Source: Silurus meridionalis | Lineage: Eukaryota > Chordata > Actinopteri > Siluriformes > Siluridae | Length of the DNA: 64,000 bases | Direction of reading: 5' to 3' | NCBI RefSeq assembly: GCF_014805685.1 | Contig: NC_060887.1 | Location: 13,616,463 to 13,680,462 of the forward strand | Shown here: one piece after another, positions 1 through 13,688 of the stretch | Layout of the letters: the number at the start of each line of letters is the position of its first letter | Position numbering within the stretch: the first letter of the stretch is position 1 | Program-made: the position numbers and the translations under genes | Notes under the pieces: generated by a model | What the model saw: only the letters and a program-made list of their open reading frames with translations | Told to the model about the DNA's origin: nothing | Database searches by the model: none

Positions 1-1570
1 AAGGGATTGGTCCAAGTAAATGAGTTGCAATGAATTAGGCCAAACTGGGGAAAAAAGAAGAAAGAAAGAAGGAAAAAAAAAAAGAAACAAGCTAGGTGAC
101 TGGAACAGAATAAGACCAGAAGTGTGGTAATGACCTTGGGTGTTTGCCGCTGTTGACATATGTAGAGTAATGATCGTTATGTAATCATTTTCTCCTGGTC
201 CATTTGGCTCCCACGGTTCCACCTGTACAAACAAGCATCCAGCAGAGACAACAGATCCGGCACAATGTGCTTCTGCTCAGCTAACACTCACGTTCCGGTG
301 CAAAGCTTGCATTCATGCATTTTGATTTCACACTTTGACCTCTGTGCTAATGAAGCTCTGCATAAAGAAGGAGGAAACGCATAGAGACAAGGGAAGCAAG
401 GCAGAGCTTGGGAAAAAGGAAAAAATGCAGAGGAGGATGTTGGGGTGGAGTAGAAGAGCAATTACATTTATGCCATTTTCTTCCACAATTGTTTAGCGCA
501 CAATATAGCGAACAATTATTTTGTGTAGCTGTAGTGTATCGTCCAGATTTGTGATTATTTCACCGAAATCCTCAGTTATTTAAAGGAATAAAACGATCAG
601 GGCATGCGGTTATTGATCACAGGGTTGTCTGATGAACTCACATAGCAGATTTAATCTGTCTATCAAGACGCTGATTATTCTCTTGTACTTTATTTCTTTT
701 ATACTGCAGCTGTCTGCAAACAATTTCAATTTTTATTGAAATATTCAGATACTTTGCTATCACTTGCATTACAGCAAATATACAGTACACAGGTATTCCG
801 TACACCAGGCTCTCGCCTTTCTTTAAAGTTAATAAGAAACAGTGACCACTTACTAAGGACTGGCACTCAAGACTCCTAATATAAAATTGAATAAATGTCT
901 CCTTGTGGAAAGCTTCAGATTTGTTAAATAGCCACATGATTCAAAAAATAAAAATCCATTTATTATTATACTTAATCATACCTTGTCATTCAGGTCTGTG
1001 CAAATAAGAATAACCTGTGATTTGAATTACAGTCAGCGATTGTCAAAGCTGCTGACCAATCAGAATAAAACACTGGGTGTTAGTAGATATTATAGTGACT
1101 GAGGTCTATTCTTCAGTGGAGAACTTGATGGAAATCTGACAGATGGTGGCTGCTATCCAATTAAAATTTACAGTCCGCTGTTCAGCCGTCGCATTATGAG
1201 TCACATGGGGTAAAAATTTCAAGGATATAAACCGCGTTTCATTTTCCTTGAGAAAAAAGGCTGGTGCGTTGATCACATAAATAAAGATTGTGTTCATTGA
1301 GTCGACCTTGAGAACTAGCGACACAGAAATCATCCAAATCAGTCCTATCGCTGCATACACACATTAGCTGGTTTGAAGGAGGCCACTGCAGATGTTGCAG
1401 GCAGGTTTTTAGATGCATTCATGTTTTGATTTTTGGATTTTAAAAAAAATCATATCATAAATTAATACATTTTTTTTTTCATTTTTACATTTTGTACTTT
1501 AACTCTCACTTTACTCTAATACCCATATATATGTATATATACTCTTCTACAGGTGTATATTATACGTCTA
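1..1570. other. Gene-free flank
   Basis: AT-rich DNA with an A-rich purine stretch at 50-90. I see no coding exon, RNA gene or recognisable mobile element on either strand. Confidence 0.6.
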
Positions 1571-1574
1571 CTAC

Positions 1575-2010
1575 ACTTTATGCACAAAAGTATTGGGACA
1601 CCTGACTTTGTCTTGGAATGCAGTAGCATTTTTTTTCCGTTCACTTGAACTAGGAAACCTGCTCCATGACAGTGCCTCGGTCTGTGGGTCGATTGTTACT
1701 GCCACAGAGAGAATACATAACTTACATTATTTCCGTTTTATTTATTATCTGATTCTAAACGAAGTTTTATTTTGGAAAATTACCGGATTCTCTCCGCCTT
1801 GTGTCTATGACTCACTCTTGATGCACGTCATGATGCTTGCCTCGGTCACATGTCTTACCTACAACCGCTACCTTATTAAAGGGGCTGCTCCGGCTGCTAA
1901 CACAAAATACATTACCGCTAAATTCAAACCCCCAAGCGAGCAAAATGACCAAAAAACAAAAAGAGCATTCAAGTCTTAGGGTCAGGTGTCCACAAACTCA
2001 CAAATTTTTC
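1575..2010 (+). mobile_element. Decayed non-autonomous DNA transposon, dispersed family A
   Basis: It begins with an AAAAGTATTGGGACACCTG-type end and finishes with GTCAGGTGTCCACAAACTC, the two arms of a short DNA transposon common in fish. The body is diverged. Related copies in this window lie near 3360, 12700, 34240, 40205, 53335 and 56085. Confidence 0.6.
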
Positions 2011-3350
2011 CATAGTGCAAGTCAAGGTTTTGAAGGGGAGTTCTGAATAAGCATATCGGATTGAGACAATGTTATAGACACAGCAGCAGTTTTGTAAAAG
2101 CTACAAGTCTACAGTGTCCAGAAGAAATTGAAAATAAACTCTAAAGGCTCTGTGGTTAAATACAGTTGTCTCCTGATTCATGTGAATGAGCATCGTGGGA
2201 AGGAGACAGCAGAGAAACACACTCTGGTCTGCCTTCAGTAGCGGATCGAGCAAATATGACCATGGCTGTGTAGAAATTAGCATTACTCAAGTTCAAGGTA
2301 ATGGAAATATGAAGGCTTGAAGGTTAGCTGCGCAAAGTCTTTTTTGGCAACTCCATCTGACTGTCCTGCTCTGGATGTCAAAGTGTCAAAGATTCGCCTA
2401 AGATCTTTTTCATGCGTCAACATTCACACACACAGTAGCTACATTATGACCCTGCTGTGTGCATTTTTACAGGATCAGCTCTCTGATCATGCAGGAGCAA
2501 TTAACACCCGGCCCCCTTCCCCTTACACCCTCTGATGCTGGAACGGAGAAGCAGCCACACGATGTGCTGTAAAAAATAAAAATAAATAAATAAGTAAAAT
2601 CGAACGAAGCTGACCTTCTGCCAGCGATCAAAGTGAAAGTGCGTTCCCCAGCAGATCTCCTGCAGTGGGAGGTTGGGAAAGGACACACGCCTGCAGGGAC
2701 ACACACACACTCACAGATACACCTCTCTCACTGCTTTACACATGAAATGTGCCTTTTTGGTATTCATTTCCACGAAGCGGCAGAGTGAAGGTGGAGAGTT
2801 TTTTTTTCATTACACAGAAACTTGTAAGCCATCATTTCCAGTACATTTGGATTGTAGAGCACATGGTCTGCTACCTTGAGATGGAGAAATGCTTGACTTA
2901 TTTTGATTCCTTTCTTTTGTTCACTTCAGGAACTCGGAAACTATTTTACCTTCTTTATTTCCCCCCTCCTCGCTTCATTTCTATTCCCTATTGAGTATGT
3001 CAGCTCCACTAGAGTAAGAGTGTTTAATCTCCGAAGAGCTTGGCGTCTGAAAGTATTCATCTTGCTTGGCTTTTTGTTTGAATCCGGGGTTTTCCTTGCA
3101 TTTGTAATGTGAATATGGGATGAGACAATTTTAAGGATCTTTCCAAAAATGGCTCTAATTCTGAAGCCTGAAAATATGGCCTTACAGTATATCACTGTTA
3201 TTTTACTATGTGGGGAAAATGTGCTTCGATTAAACTCATTTAAAATGTTAAATAGTCCTGACATCTTTATGGCAGAAAGATCACAGGCTCACAAAATCAT
3301 TTGGCATGAACATTGAATAATGGCGTGTCTGCATAAAGGTTCATTTGGAA
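2011..3350. other. Gene-free stretch
   Basis: No gene or clear repeat seen, apart from short CA and A-rich runs near 2570-2600 and 2700. Confidence 0.55.
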
Positions 3351-3354
3351 TATA

Positions 3355-3842
3355 TGTATATATAATTTTTAATGGTCGAAATGATTGGGATGCCTGATTT
3401 TCCCAACCATATGCGGTTCTTCCCCAAACTGTTACCACATTGTTGGTATGCAGTAGCATAAAATTTTTCCTTCACTTAAACTAGGACACTCAATTTAGTT
3501 CCATGATCGCTGTGAACATAGCCAACACATCGAATATATGGTTTACATGGATCTTGAGTGACATGCTATAGCGCTCTGAACTTAAGCCTACTGAACACCT
3601 TTGGGATGAATTTCAAGGCTGACTGCACCCCAGGCCTCCTCACCTACATCAGTACCTGCCTTTAGTAACACCCTTGTGGCTGATGAACACAAATATCCAT
3701 AAGCACACTCCAAAATCTAGTGGAACATCTTCCCAGAAGAGTGGAGGGAATTATAAGAGCAAATTGGGACTAAATATTGAATGCTATGGTCAAAAAGTAC
3801 TTATGACCAGGTGTCCGCAAACTTTTGGCAATATAGTATGTG
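3355..3842 (+). mobile_element. Non-autonomous DNA transposon, family A copy
   Basis: The left end has TGGTCGAAATGATTGGGATGCC. The middle has the family's ACTGCACCCCAGGCCTCCTC and CTCCAAAATCTAGTGGAA. The right end is CCAGGTGTCCGCAAACTTTT followed by a TATAGTATG edge. No intact frame remains. Confidence 0.65.
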
Positions 3843-4199
3843 TGTGTCTATATACACCAAATGTCCTTAAATGCACACATGGGTCTGTAAAAGTCTTATG
3901 CACCAGCATTTCTTTTTTCATGTAAACACTCAATGTATTATGATTGACTTTTTTATTTTTTTTGTAAAAATAAATAAATAAATAAATCTTGCAGGTTGTC
4001 TGGCACCAGCAGAGACATTAGTGAGTCAGCTAAAGTCTTTAGAACAACTGTGATAAGTTCTACAAGAAGCAACCTAGCAACAGTTTCTTCTTTCTACGTG
4101 CATGCGTGCATTTCCATTTTTATTTACAGAACCGTTTTGAGAGCGTTTTTGCATGTGCACAGTACTCAGCAAACTCCCCCTCCCCCAATGTGGTACCCA

Positions 4200-7100
4200 T
4201 ATACAGTACATGCTGCATCACTATCATAATATTTCTGGTGAGATCCCGTTGTGTATTTAATGACCTGAAGATTTGTGTATGGATTTTAAACAATATTGAT
4301 TTTGTTTGTCACATTGAGTTAAGTGGGATCTAATTAACATTTTAACTTAATTAATCCATGCAGATGGTGGAACCTCTCTATCAAAATGATGAAGACAGAT
4401 ATGAATCATGTATGAATAGCTAAACTGTGGTTAATTAGTATTATCGAGTACTTAAGCCCTACAGTCTGAATAAATGTTTGAATGTACAGAATAGGTGTCA
4501 AATTAGGAAGGGTTTTAGAACAGACGCGTGTTTGCTGAAACGCTGGATTTACATTTTAAATATAGGTTGACGATGATAACTGGAGACCCACACACCAGAG
4601 TGATGGAGTACATTTCGCTGCTGACTACGGCAAATTCAACAGCACGAGAAATGTTCGGCTCAGATAAAGTGATTGCAGGAAATAGTCTGGCCAAAGTAAT
4701 TAAACTTCGCGGACGTGAGGCAAACCGGCGGCGGAACCTCGTCCGTACCGAAAAAGGGTGTAAAATCTGATAGAATGTGAAGTATGGCGAATAAAAGCAA
4801 AGATCCTGCTGCTGACACTCCAAAGTTCTAGTGCAATATGGGCTTGGAAATGATTATTAAGAGCCTGAGGGGCAGGAATGTAAGATGAAAGCTCAGTGAA
4901 CTTCATGACTACCGTGTGCTCATTTTAAACCAGCCAAACTGATTTGATTTTATATTTTTCAGCATGGCTCTTAGTATAACACTCGATCTGTGCAACATTA
5001 TGGGCATCTGTGCAAGCGTTACGCTCGGGATGATTTGAGTGCATCCGGAAAAAAGGAGGTTCTCTTTGTTTTTTGTAATCTCACAGTGATGTGTGAGTTT
5101 GAGATCATCTATTCCGGGGACTATTTCTCCTACTCTTAGTCACGGCTCTGTTTATTGTGAATAACAAAATCCACAAGACAAATAAGACCAGATGGGAAAA
5201 TCAATTAAGACTTTTATTTTTTTTTTCCTTAACATTTACAACACAGTCAAATAGATGAACATGAAAAGGTGTCAGAATGAATAATTTACTCAATAAATAT
5301 GCTTTTAAATTACAATTTTTATATATTGTTGCACTTTGCTGTTTAAAAGCAAAGCTATGGAATTGAAATGCCCAGACCAAATATGACTTTCAGGAGAAAG
5401 ACTGAACCTTTGCTATGGAGTGTAACAGTCACACTACACTAAGCAAAAGGCTGCTGAAAGATCTAGGTTATTGTGGATGATAAAACATTTGGAGATGTTT
5501 GTCCTCCTTAAGTAAATGGTATTGCTCTGTACAGCTAGGAACCAACAGCTTATCGATATGTCCGATATGTTATTCCACGAACGTTGCATCAGATCATAAC
5601 TCACAACCTTATTTATAATAGGATTTAAAAAAAGTGGGAAGGTTAAGGTTCCAAGCCGAGCCAAATGGCTTTCATCCTGGTGTTATGAGCAAGAAGATAT
5701 ATTTTATAAGACATTTCCATTCTAACCCAGTGTCTCTAGGGGACCTTTTGTAGAGCTGAGCGTCTTGATGCCGTGCCAGTGTTTAAAACAATTACAGCTA
5801 TTTTGAAGCAGACAGTAAGAAACATGGAAAGATTTTTTGTTCAATTAGGGAAATCACTTTACAACAGCAGAACACAGATAGAAACGAGTGCATTCGGGTG
5901 CTTAGGGCACCCTTACAGTGTGCAGGAGGTGTACTTAAAGAACATGTGCATGTTTGTATGAACCAAGGAACACTCAAAGAAGCAGCGAAGAAAAGCATAC
6001 ACACAGGAGTGCATCCCTTCCTGTGAAGACACTCGACATGTATACAGTACATGCTGCATCACTATCATAATATTTCTGGTGAGATCCCCGTTTGTGTATT
6101 TAATGACCTGAAGATTTGTGTATGGATTTTAAACAATATTGATTTTGTTTGTCACATTGAGTTAAGTGGGATCTAATTAACATTTTAACTTAATTAATCC
6201 ATGCAGATGGTGGAACCTCTCTATCAAAATGATGAAGACAGATATGAATCATGTATGAATAGCTAAACTGTGGTTAATTAGTATTATCGAGTACTTAAGC
6301 CCTACAGTCTGAATAAATGTTTGAATGTACAGAATAGGTGTCAAATTAGGAAGGGTTTTAGAACAGACGCGTGTTTGCTGAAACGCTGGATTTACATTTT
6401 AAATATAGGTTGACGATGATAACTGGAGACCCACACACCAGAGTGATGGAGTACATTTCGCTGCTGACTACGGCAAATTCAACAGCACGAGAAATGTTCG
6501 GCTCAGATAAAGTGATTGCAGGAAATAGTCTGGCCAAAGTAATTAAACTTCGCGGACGTGAGGCAAACCGGCGGCGGAACCTCGTCCGTACCGAAAAAGG
6601 GTGTAAAATCTGATAGAATGTGAAGTATGGCGAATAAAAGCAAAGATCCTGCTGCTGACACTCCAAAGTTCTAGTGCAATATGGGCTTGGAAATGATTAT
6701 TAAGAGCCTGAGGGGCAGGAATGTAAGATGAAAGCTCAGTGAACTTCATGACTACCGTGTGCTCATTTTAAACCAGCCAAACTGATTTGATTTTATATTT
6801 TTTCAGCATGGCTCTTCGTATAACACTCGATCTGTGCAACATTATGGGCATCTGTGCAAGCGTTACGCTCGGGATGATTTGAGTGCATCCGGAAAAAAGG
6901 AGGTTCTCTTTGTTTTTTGTAATCTCACAGTGATGTGTGAGTTTGAGATCATCTATTCCGGGGACTATTTCTCCTACTCTTAGTCACGGCTCTGTTTATT
7001 GTGAATAACAAAATCCACAAGACAAATAAGACCAGATGGGAAAATCAATTAAGACTTTTATTTTTTTTTTCCTTAACATTTACAACACAGTCAAATAGAT

Positions 7101-7887
7101 GAACATGAAAAGGTGTCAGAATGAATAATTTACTCAATAAATATGCTTTTAAATTACAATTTTTATATATTGTTGCACTTTGCTGTTTAAAAGCAAAGCT
7201 ATGGAATTGAAATGCCCAGACCAAATATGACTTTCAGGAGAAAGACTGAACCTTTGCTATGGAGTGTAACAGTCACACTACACTAAGCAAAAGGCTGCTG
7301 AAAGATCTAGGTTATTGTGGATGATAAAACATTTGGAGATGTTTGTCCTCCTTAAGTAAATGGTATTGCTCTGTACAGCTAGGAACCAACAGCTTATCGA
7401 TATGTCCGATATGTTATTCCACTAACGTTGCATCAGATCATAACTCACAACCTTATTTATAATAGGATTTAAAAAAAGTGGGAAGGTTAAGGTTCCAAGC
7501 CGAGCCAAATGGCTTTCATCCTGGTGTTATGAGCAAGAAGATATATTTTATAAGACATTTCCATTCTAACCCAGTGTCTCTAGGGGACCTTTTGTAGAGC
7601 TGAGCGTCTTGATGCCGTGCCAGTGTTTAAAACAATTACAGCTATTTTGAAGCAGACAGTAAGAAACATGGAAAGATTTTTTGTTCAATTAGGGAAATCA
7701 CTTTACAACAGCAGAACACAGATAGAAACGAGTGCATTCGGGTGCTTAGGGCACCCTTACAGTGTGCAGGAGGTGTACTTAAAGAACATGTGCATGTTTG
7801 TATGAACCAAGGAACACTCAAAGAAGCAGCGAAGAAAAGCATACACACAGGGAGTGCATCCCCTTCCCTGTGAAGACACTCGACATG
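4200..7887. repeat. Two-copy tandem duplication, unit about 1.84 kb
   Basis: Unit 1 spans 4200-6040 and unit 2 spans 6041-7887. The same sequence, starting TATACAGTACATGCTGC and ending ACTCGACATG, is repeated head to tail with only a handful of single-base or short indel differences. For example, gatcccgttg versus gatccccgtttg at the start, cacgaacg versus cactaacg at 5577/7420, and a few extra bases just before each end. Matching open frames of 102, 80, 68 and 62 codons occur in both units only because the DNA is duplicated; none has a recognisable product. The breakpoints share the short word TATA. Confidence 0.95.
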
Positions 7888-8335
7888 TATAAAGAGCCTG
7901 CGGATACTCACCCTCTCCATGCCGACGGTTCGTCTGGCGGCGAGGGAGTATGTAAGCCTGCAGGGATTATTTTGTTTGATATTTACAAGCGTATGGTGTA
8001 TGTGTGCATGTGCACGTGTGTAATGTCTTCATTGCATTCTCTTTCACTTGGTCTCTGTTTCTCTTTCTCTTTCTCTCTCTCTCTCTCTCCCGACCTTGCG
8101 TGGAGTAGAGAGTTGCAGTCAACACCAGTCAGAATCTGTTTGGTCACATCACTGGACAGAGATGGATGGATATTAAAGAAAAGGATGGAGATGGGGTGAC
8201 CTCTCCAGGGAGACAAGATTTGAACAGTGGGTAATTACCCGTCAAGCATCCAATTACACACATATGCACGCGCACATTCACACACGCACATACGCACATA
8301 CGCACGCACGCACCACATGCCCACCTTCGCGTCCC
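7888..8335. other. mamstr: mamstr 3' flank / 3' UTR
   Basis: Downstream of the mamstr stop on the minus strand. It holds a (CT)n run near 8060-8090 and a CGCA/CACG run at 8265-8315. No canonical AATAAA was found on the minus strand, so the 3' UTR end is not set. Confidence 0.4.
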
Positions 8336-9442
8336 TCACCACTGCTCCACCATCAGGTCAAGGACCCTGCTTATGTTCAGGTCTGAATCGAGGGCAAAGT
8401 CGCTTTCCACGAAAGGTGCCACGGGAGGCGTGAGAGGGTGCAGGCCGGAGGTCAGGGATTCCAGCCAATCAGCAGCGTCAAATGCAGGCGCATCCAAGCG
8501 CCTCTTTCTGGAGGGAGCGCTTAGAGGAGGGGTTGTGCAGAGGAGGGGAGGAAGAGGAGGAGGAGGAACGAGGTTAGGTGCAAGGGGCACAACCCGGGCA
8601 GGGGAAGGCGGAAGCTCCAAAAGAAGCGAGGAGCAAAGTGGAGAGGAGCGGCCACTTTCATCTTTTGAGTTGGGCTGGGTAGGTTGCAGTTGGTCAGGTA
8701 CTGAGGCAGGAGAGGAGCCTGAAAGCGTGGATGATTGGAGTTCTGAAGTGATGGTGTTAGCTAAAGAAAAGAAATCAAAAAAAAAATGGTGTGACAAGAA
8801 ATAACTCCAAAATTCCTGTAATGTAATGGAAATGACAAAAATATGGAGTACCACATGGTGATATGTGATATGTTTAAAAAGCCAAGAAGATGCTGCTTAC
8901 TAACCAGAACAGCTAACAGGATCCTCCAAAATGTCATCTATGGACTCCCGTGGGTCCATCTAAAATGAAAGGAAGATAATAGAATTTTTTTACTAAAAGA
9001 TTCTAGTACATATTATTCGTTCTCTTTCTCAGTCACACAGACCTGTACTCTTTGAATAGCCTCCTGCAGTAGTTCCTCCAGACTGCGTTCAGAGTGGGGT
9101 GGAGCTTGCTCTGGGCTAGCTGTGATTTGCATCGGTAGCTCAAAATCCTGGGAGATAGCATCACATGGCTGACAGGAAAACACCTGCTGATACACCATGT
9201 GGAGCGAGAGATTTCAGTTTAGATTATGCCAGAAATAGCTGCAAAAGCTGATAAACAATTCTGTTGAAATGGCTGTGAGATGAGTTTTACTAATAAAAGC
9301 TAATAACCTTCAACATACAGCAATTTGACTGCTAATCTGTTCTCACCTGTGTAAACAGCACTTCTTGTCCTTCTGTGTCTGGTTTCCCTCTGGCACATCC
9401 TGGATCCTGTTGCAGGAACGGGTGTAGGGAACTTCTACTTGT
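8336..9442 (-). CDS. mamstr: mamstr exons 11-14: C-terminal transactivation region
   Basis: Four exons (9347-9442, 9043-9183, 8905-8959, 8336-8760) encode residues 505-742. The Leu/acidic segment RSLEELLQEAIQ and the DPRESIDDILEDP motif occupy the place of the family's QQMDDLFDIL-type TAD segment. The terminal exon has a Pro-rich stretch, then FDAADWLESLTSGL, an SDFALDSDLN motif and a final VEQW, paralleling the extreme C-terminus of myocardin. The stop is TGA at 8336-8338. A 143-codon open frame on the opposite strand (8373-8804) is a composition shadow. I could not identify a polyadenylation signal with confidence in the 450 bp downstream. Confidence 0.85.
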
Positions 9443-12400
9443 CTGCAATTGAGATAAAATACAACGGCACCGAATAAAGAGCAGCTTCTTATTGAGTTTA
9501 TATAGATATTATTTATAACATTGTGTTTGTCCTTGCCTGTGTGACTGCTTTTCCTCTTGGTCTGCTCCGAATCCTCTCCCTCATTTCCAGCTCAACGGTC
9601 AGTTCCTCTGCTGCCTGCTCTGACCTCCAGAGAGCACTAGAGGGCACTGGAGGTGAGGGGGTAGGCAGGTTTGGACTTGAACCAGCAGAAGAAGACGGAG
9701 ATGTCAAATAAGTTGCACCAGCCAAGCCTTCTTCCACTACTGCTGATGGCTGGATGTAAATCTGAGAAGGGCTATTAGACGGGCTAAGATTAGGAGGCGG
9801 AGGTTCTAAGGTCCCTTCCAGCTGGCAAAGTGGGGCTGGAGTTAGCTGGGGACGGGGCATCTGGAAAGGACGAAGCCTCTCTAAGAGAGCAGGTTTGGTG
9901 CCAGAAACCGGGAGTCCGCGTTTGCGTAACTGCTGTCGGAGTTCTGACACCTGCAAAAAAAAAAAAAAAAAAAAATCAGTTAATAATGTAGTTTAGATTT
10001 ATTTTTATTTAGTTTGAGCAGTCTCAGATTCTTACCGTTAGATCGTCAAGGTTTGGGGGAAGTAATTCTAGCTTGTGGGTGGGGCTTGTTTCCAGGACAG
10101 TGGTGTTTGTTTGTGGGGTAACAGGCTGAAGGCAACTTTGTGGTCCAGCTCCAGAAATCGTCACTACCTGATTGTCACTGTTAAATGCAGAGATGATGTA
10201 GATGTCAGATGATCAAGTAGGCGTCTTTGTTAATGTTAAAAACAGCCAGTACTCGCTTTCACACTTCACCAAACTTGGTATTAGATCATAGGCTTCTCAC
10301 TTTGGGTTCACAAAAGAGTTTTACACTTGTGCGCTATTTTGAAAGAATAATTCAAACTTCATCAGCCCATTTTACAACTGGAACGCTGTGATGCCATGTC
10401 CAGATCACTCTTATAAACCGGATGTGTGCATCACTGATAAAGCACATCCGGTGCATATATTCTTTTTAATGCTGTAAGCATCAGTGAAATCAAACAGTTT
10501 CTATTTCATGGTTTCTAACTGAAGACAAAATACAATATTCATACTCATGAATATAATATTCGGGACACATGCACGCCTGTATATTTCAGGCTATATCCTA
10601 CTGTGGCATCTGCCATCAGTTAAATATTAAGTTTGATGCATTACATGACCGTAACTAAAGTGACAAACACGACTTCTTCTTCTTCTTCTTTCCCGACTCT
10701 TAGTACCATTTGCTAACACTGTTGTCTGAAACAGTGTCCCGCGTAAACTGAACGAACGTAGAGTTCTGATTTGGACGTTAAAGCCGACGTGAAAAATGGA
10801 AAAAGTTCCTATATGTATTCGATCCCACAAATATGATGTATAAGCAATATTGTCAACAAAATTGATTTGTAAAGATCTATTTGAAACTTTAAATAAGTGA
10901 GGAAGTTATGTAATAGTCTATGATTTGTATGCTTCTTAGTAGCAATGCACCATTAAGTATGAAGTCACTGCCTAATGAAAGCTTGCGAAATCTTGAATTA
11001 GTTCATATGCCATCCATCCCTGATACATCTCAAGATCTACTTATAAGGGCCTGACAGGTTATTCGAGAAAGATGGTGTGCTGTTTAATTGACCTGGTTGC
11101 CACAGTGAGCTGTTGTTGCTGGTTTAGAATCTGCAGCTGCAGGAAAACCTGCTGCTGGTGTAGGAGGCGGGAGTATGCAGGATCGATAGGCTGAGCTTGA
11201 GTGTTGCTGTTCTTTTGGGAATTGTTCCCAGAAGCACCTCCATTGTTGCCCCTTTGGTCGGGGGGTATGTATTGATGGTACTTCAACTTCCTCATTTTAG
11301 GCTTACAGTCACGAGGTTTCCGTGGCCGTGGAGGGCGTGGCGAGGATAAGGGCCCTCCAAGAATGGAATGAGTCGGTGGGGTTAAGCACTGAGCTGTCTG
11401 AGAAAGAGCAACAGAAAGAAAAAAAAATGATGATTAGGATATCAATCAGATCTGAACTAAACATTTTTTATATATCACTACTCCCACAATTTGAATGTTT
11501 TATTTAGACATACAAAATTGCATATATTTAGGTGCCTATGATGTCTCTTCACAGTGCAATCAAGCATTTCATGTCCCGGGCCCAATCATGATGTGAGTTT
11601 GTACCTTTGGCAGCAGTGATGTCTGAGGGAGTGCGTACAATCCTTTGGGTCTCCCAGTCACTGCCATAGAGTTTGACCCTGCCACCGTCATGGTCGCTGA
11701 CTCCGTGATGCCCTCAGTTCCTGGGAGCAAAGCTGAACCACACTGCTGCAAGATGAACAAAATCAGTTTTTAAACTATAATTGGGTTTTCACTTGTTTCC
11801 ATTTTTTTCTAAAGGTCTGAGTCCCCCATGAGATCTAGTACAAAGAATTTACTTTTATTACTGGATATGAAAATGGTCTACAATCATTTTTGGTAAATGA
11901 TTTTTCTCAAACATGGATACATACATTTTTATACAGTATAAAATCATTTGGATACTCTGAAGGCAGAAAATAACTATAGCATAACACTGCTGAAATCTCA
12001 ATTCTGCATGGTCAGGAGATGTTCTGTAACAGCAGTGAGCAAGTCAAATCCCTGGGTTTTATATTAATGTAAATTAATTCTAATACACTTACACAGGGAC
12101 TTGTAGGGCAGAGACTTCATATAAATAGAATTTTTGTCCAACTTGTCCCTGATTAAATGTTTATATAGCATTTATAAAGGCACTCGTCAGTGTCATTTTA
12201 GGTTTTTCTACACGTCTTCAATTTTATTTTATAATTTACCTTATGGCTTGCGAGGAACTAATGTGTTTTTTTTTTTTAAAACGTTGTATTTTAATGTATT
12301 TTTTAAAAAATGCCAGAATTTGCACACTTCTGTGGTATAAATAAAATGAAAATTTTCTTTAATTAAGAGATAATCACTGATGATGTAGTACCAGTATCTT

Positions 12401-13651
12401 TGCTTTATAGCTGGCTGCATCACACAGCCTATTGTTGATTATGTGACTATAATGGCGTGTGTTGTCCTGTTTTAATTCTTATATAACAATAGCACAATGC
12501 ACACAGTTATATTCATTTTAACAATTGCAAAAGAAGATCATATGCATACAAAAATAAACCTATAAATATTTTAATTCCCCTTTAAGGATGTGTCTCAATA
12601 TTGTATCTAGATATTGTGGTATATAAAAAGCATATGTGATAAATCTTTGTACAAAATAGCACAATTCTCTCTCCCTCTATACTCTATATATTCATAGTAG
12701 ATATATAAGAACAACCAGTATATGGGCACAAGATTTGTGTGCTCTTTGAACATCCCATTCCACATTTAGTGTTCCCATGTGCTCTTATAATGACCTCCAC
12801 TCCTCTGGGAAGATGGAGATTTGGATGAAGACACTAGGTTTTGGAGTGTGCTTGTCTAGCTCAGTCAACCACAAAAGGGTTTTAAATAAAGTCAAGAACT
12901 GATGTAGGGTGAGGAAGCCTAGGTTGCATTCATCCCAATTCCAAAACCTTCCACTTCAACCTACTGTATGTAAACCATATCTTCCTGGAGCTTGTTTTGG
13001 TTCTTCTAGTTTAGCTGGAGCTAAAATTAAATACCAATGCATCAAAAGACATCCTATAATATATAATTGTGTGCCTCCAACTTTTTGGTAGAAGTTTGGG
13101 GTCGAACCACATATGGCTCAAAAAGTCCGGTGTCCTAATATTTTTGTTTATACAGTATATATAAAATATAGATTTTCTTTAAAAAGGCTCTATTATTTTA
13201 AATCTTACACAGAAATATAGACGTGTTTTTGTAAATGCATATTAAATTTTCTCAAGAATCTCTGTGACTGTAAATACCTGAACATTGCTTGGGCTGTGGT
13301 TGATGGACATGGCAACAGGTGACACATCACTCAGTGACTGGTCACTGCTCAGCCCAGGTGATGAGGAAAAGCCGGGGGATTGATGTGTCCCGAGTTGCTC
13401 GGGAGATGCAGAGGAACATGAGGAGATGTCATCTTCGAAGACATCTGAGGGTAGGGAAAAGGAAACAGAAGCTGAAACACAAGTCAAAAGAGGGACAAGT
13501 CCATCAGTATAACATTTGATGCTGATGCAGTTTAACAGAGTGTAATAATGTGCATATATAACACTATAGAAACAGTTGTTCATGAATTAGTCACAATGAT
13601 AAAACTTTTTATCACTGTATTGTGTGAAATCATCCTTGAAATGTTCCACAG

Positions 13652-13688
<37 letters not shown>

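Noticed and set aside
3143..3152. CArG box CCAAAAATGG
   Set aside because: A few such matches are expected by chance in 64 kb and it is not near any promoter here.
4528..4770. 80-codon frame repeated at 6371-6613 as a possible duplicated gene
   Set aside because: It repeats only because the underlying 1.84-kb DNA is duplicated; no domain, no splice context and competing frames on both strands.
8373..8804. 143-codon plus-strand frame
   Set aside because: It is antisense to the last mamstr exon, which has clear family motifs; the reverse frame is Gly/Arg/Glu-rich shadow.
9600..9640. MRERIRSRPRGK in mamstr exon 10 as an RPEL motif
   Set aside because: It has IRSRP but not the RPxxxEL continuation and lies on the wrong side of the SAP domain.
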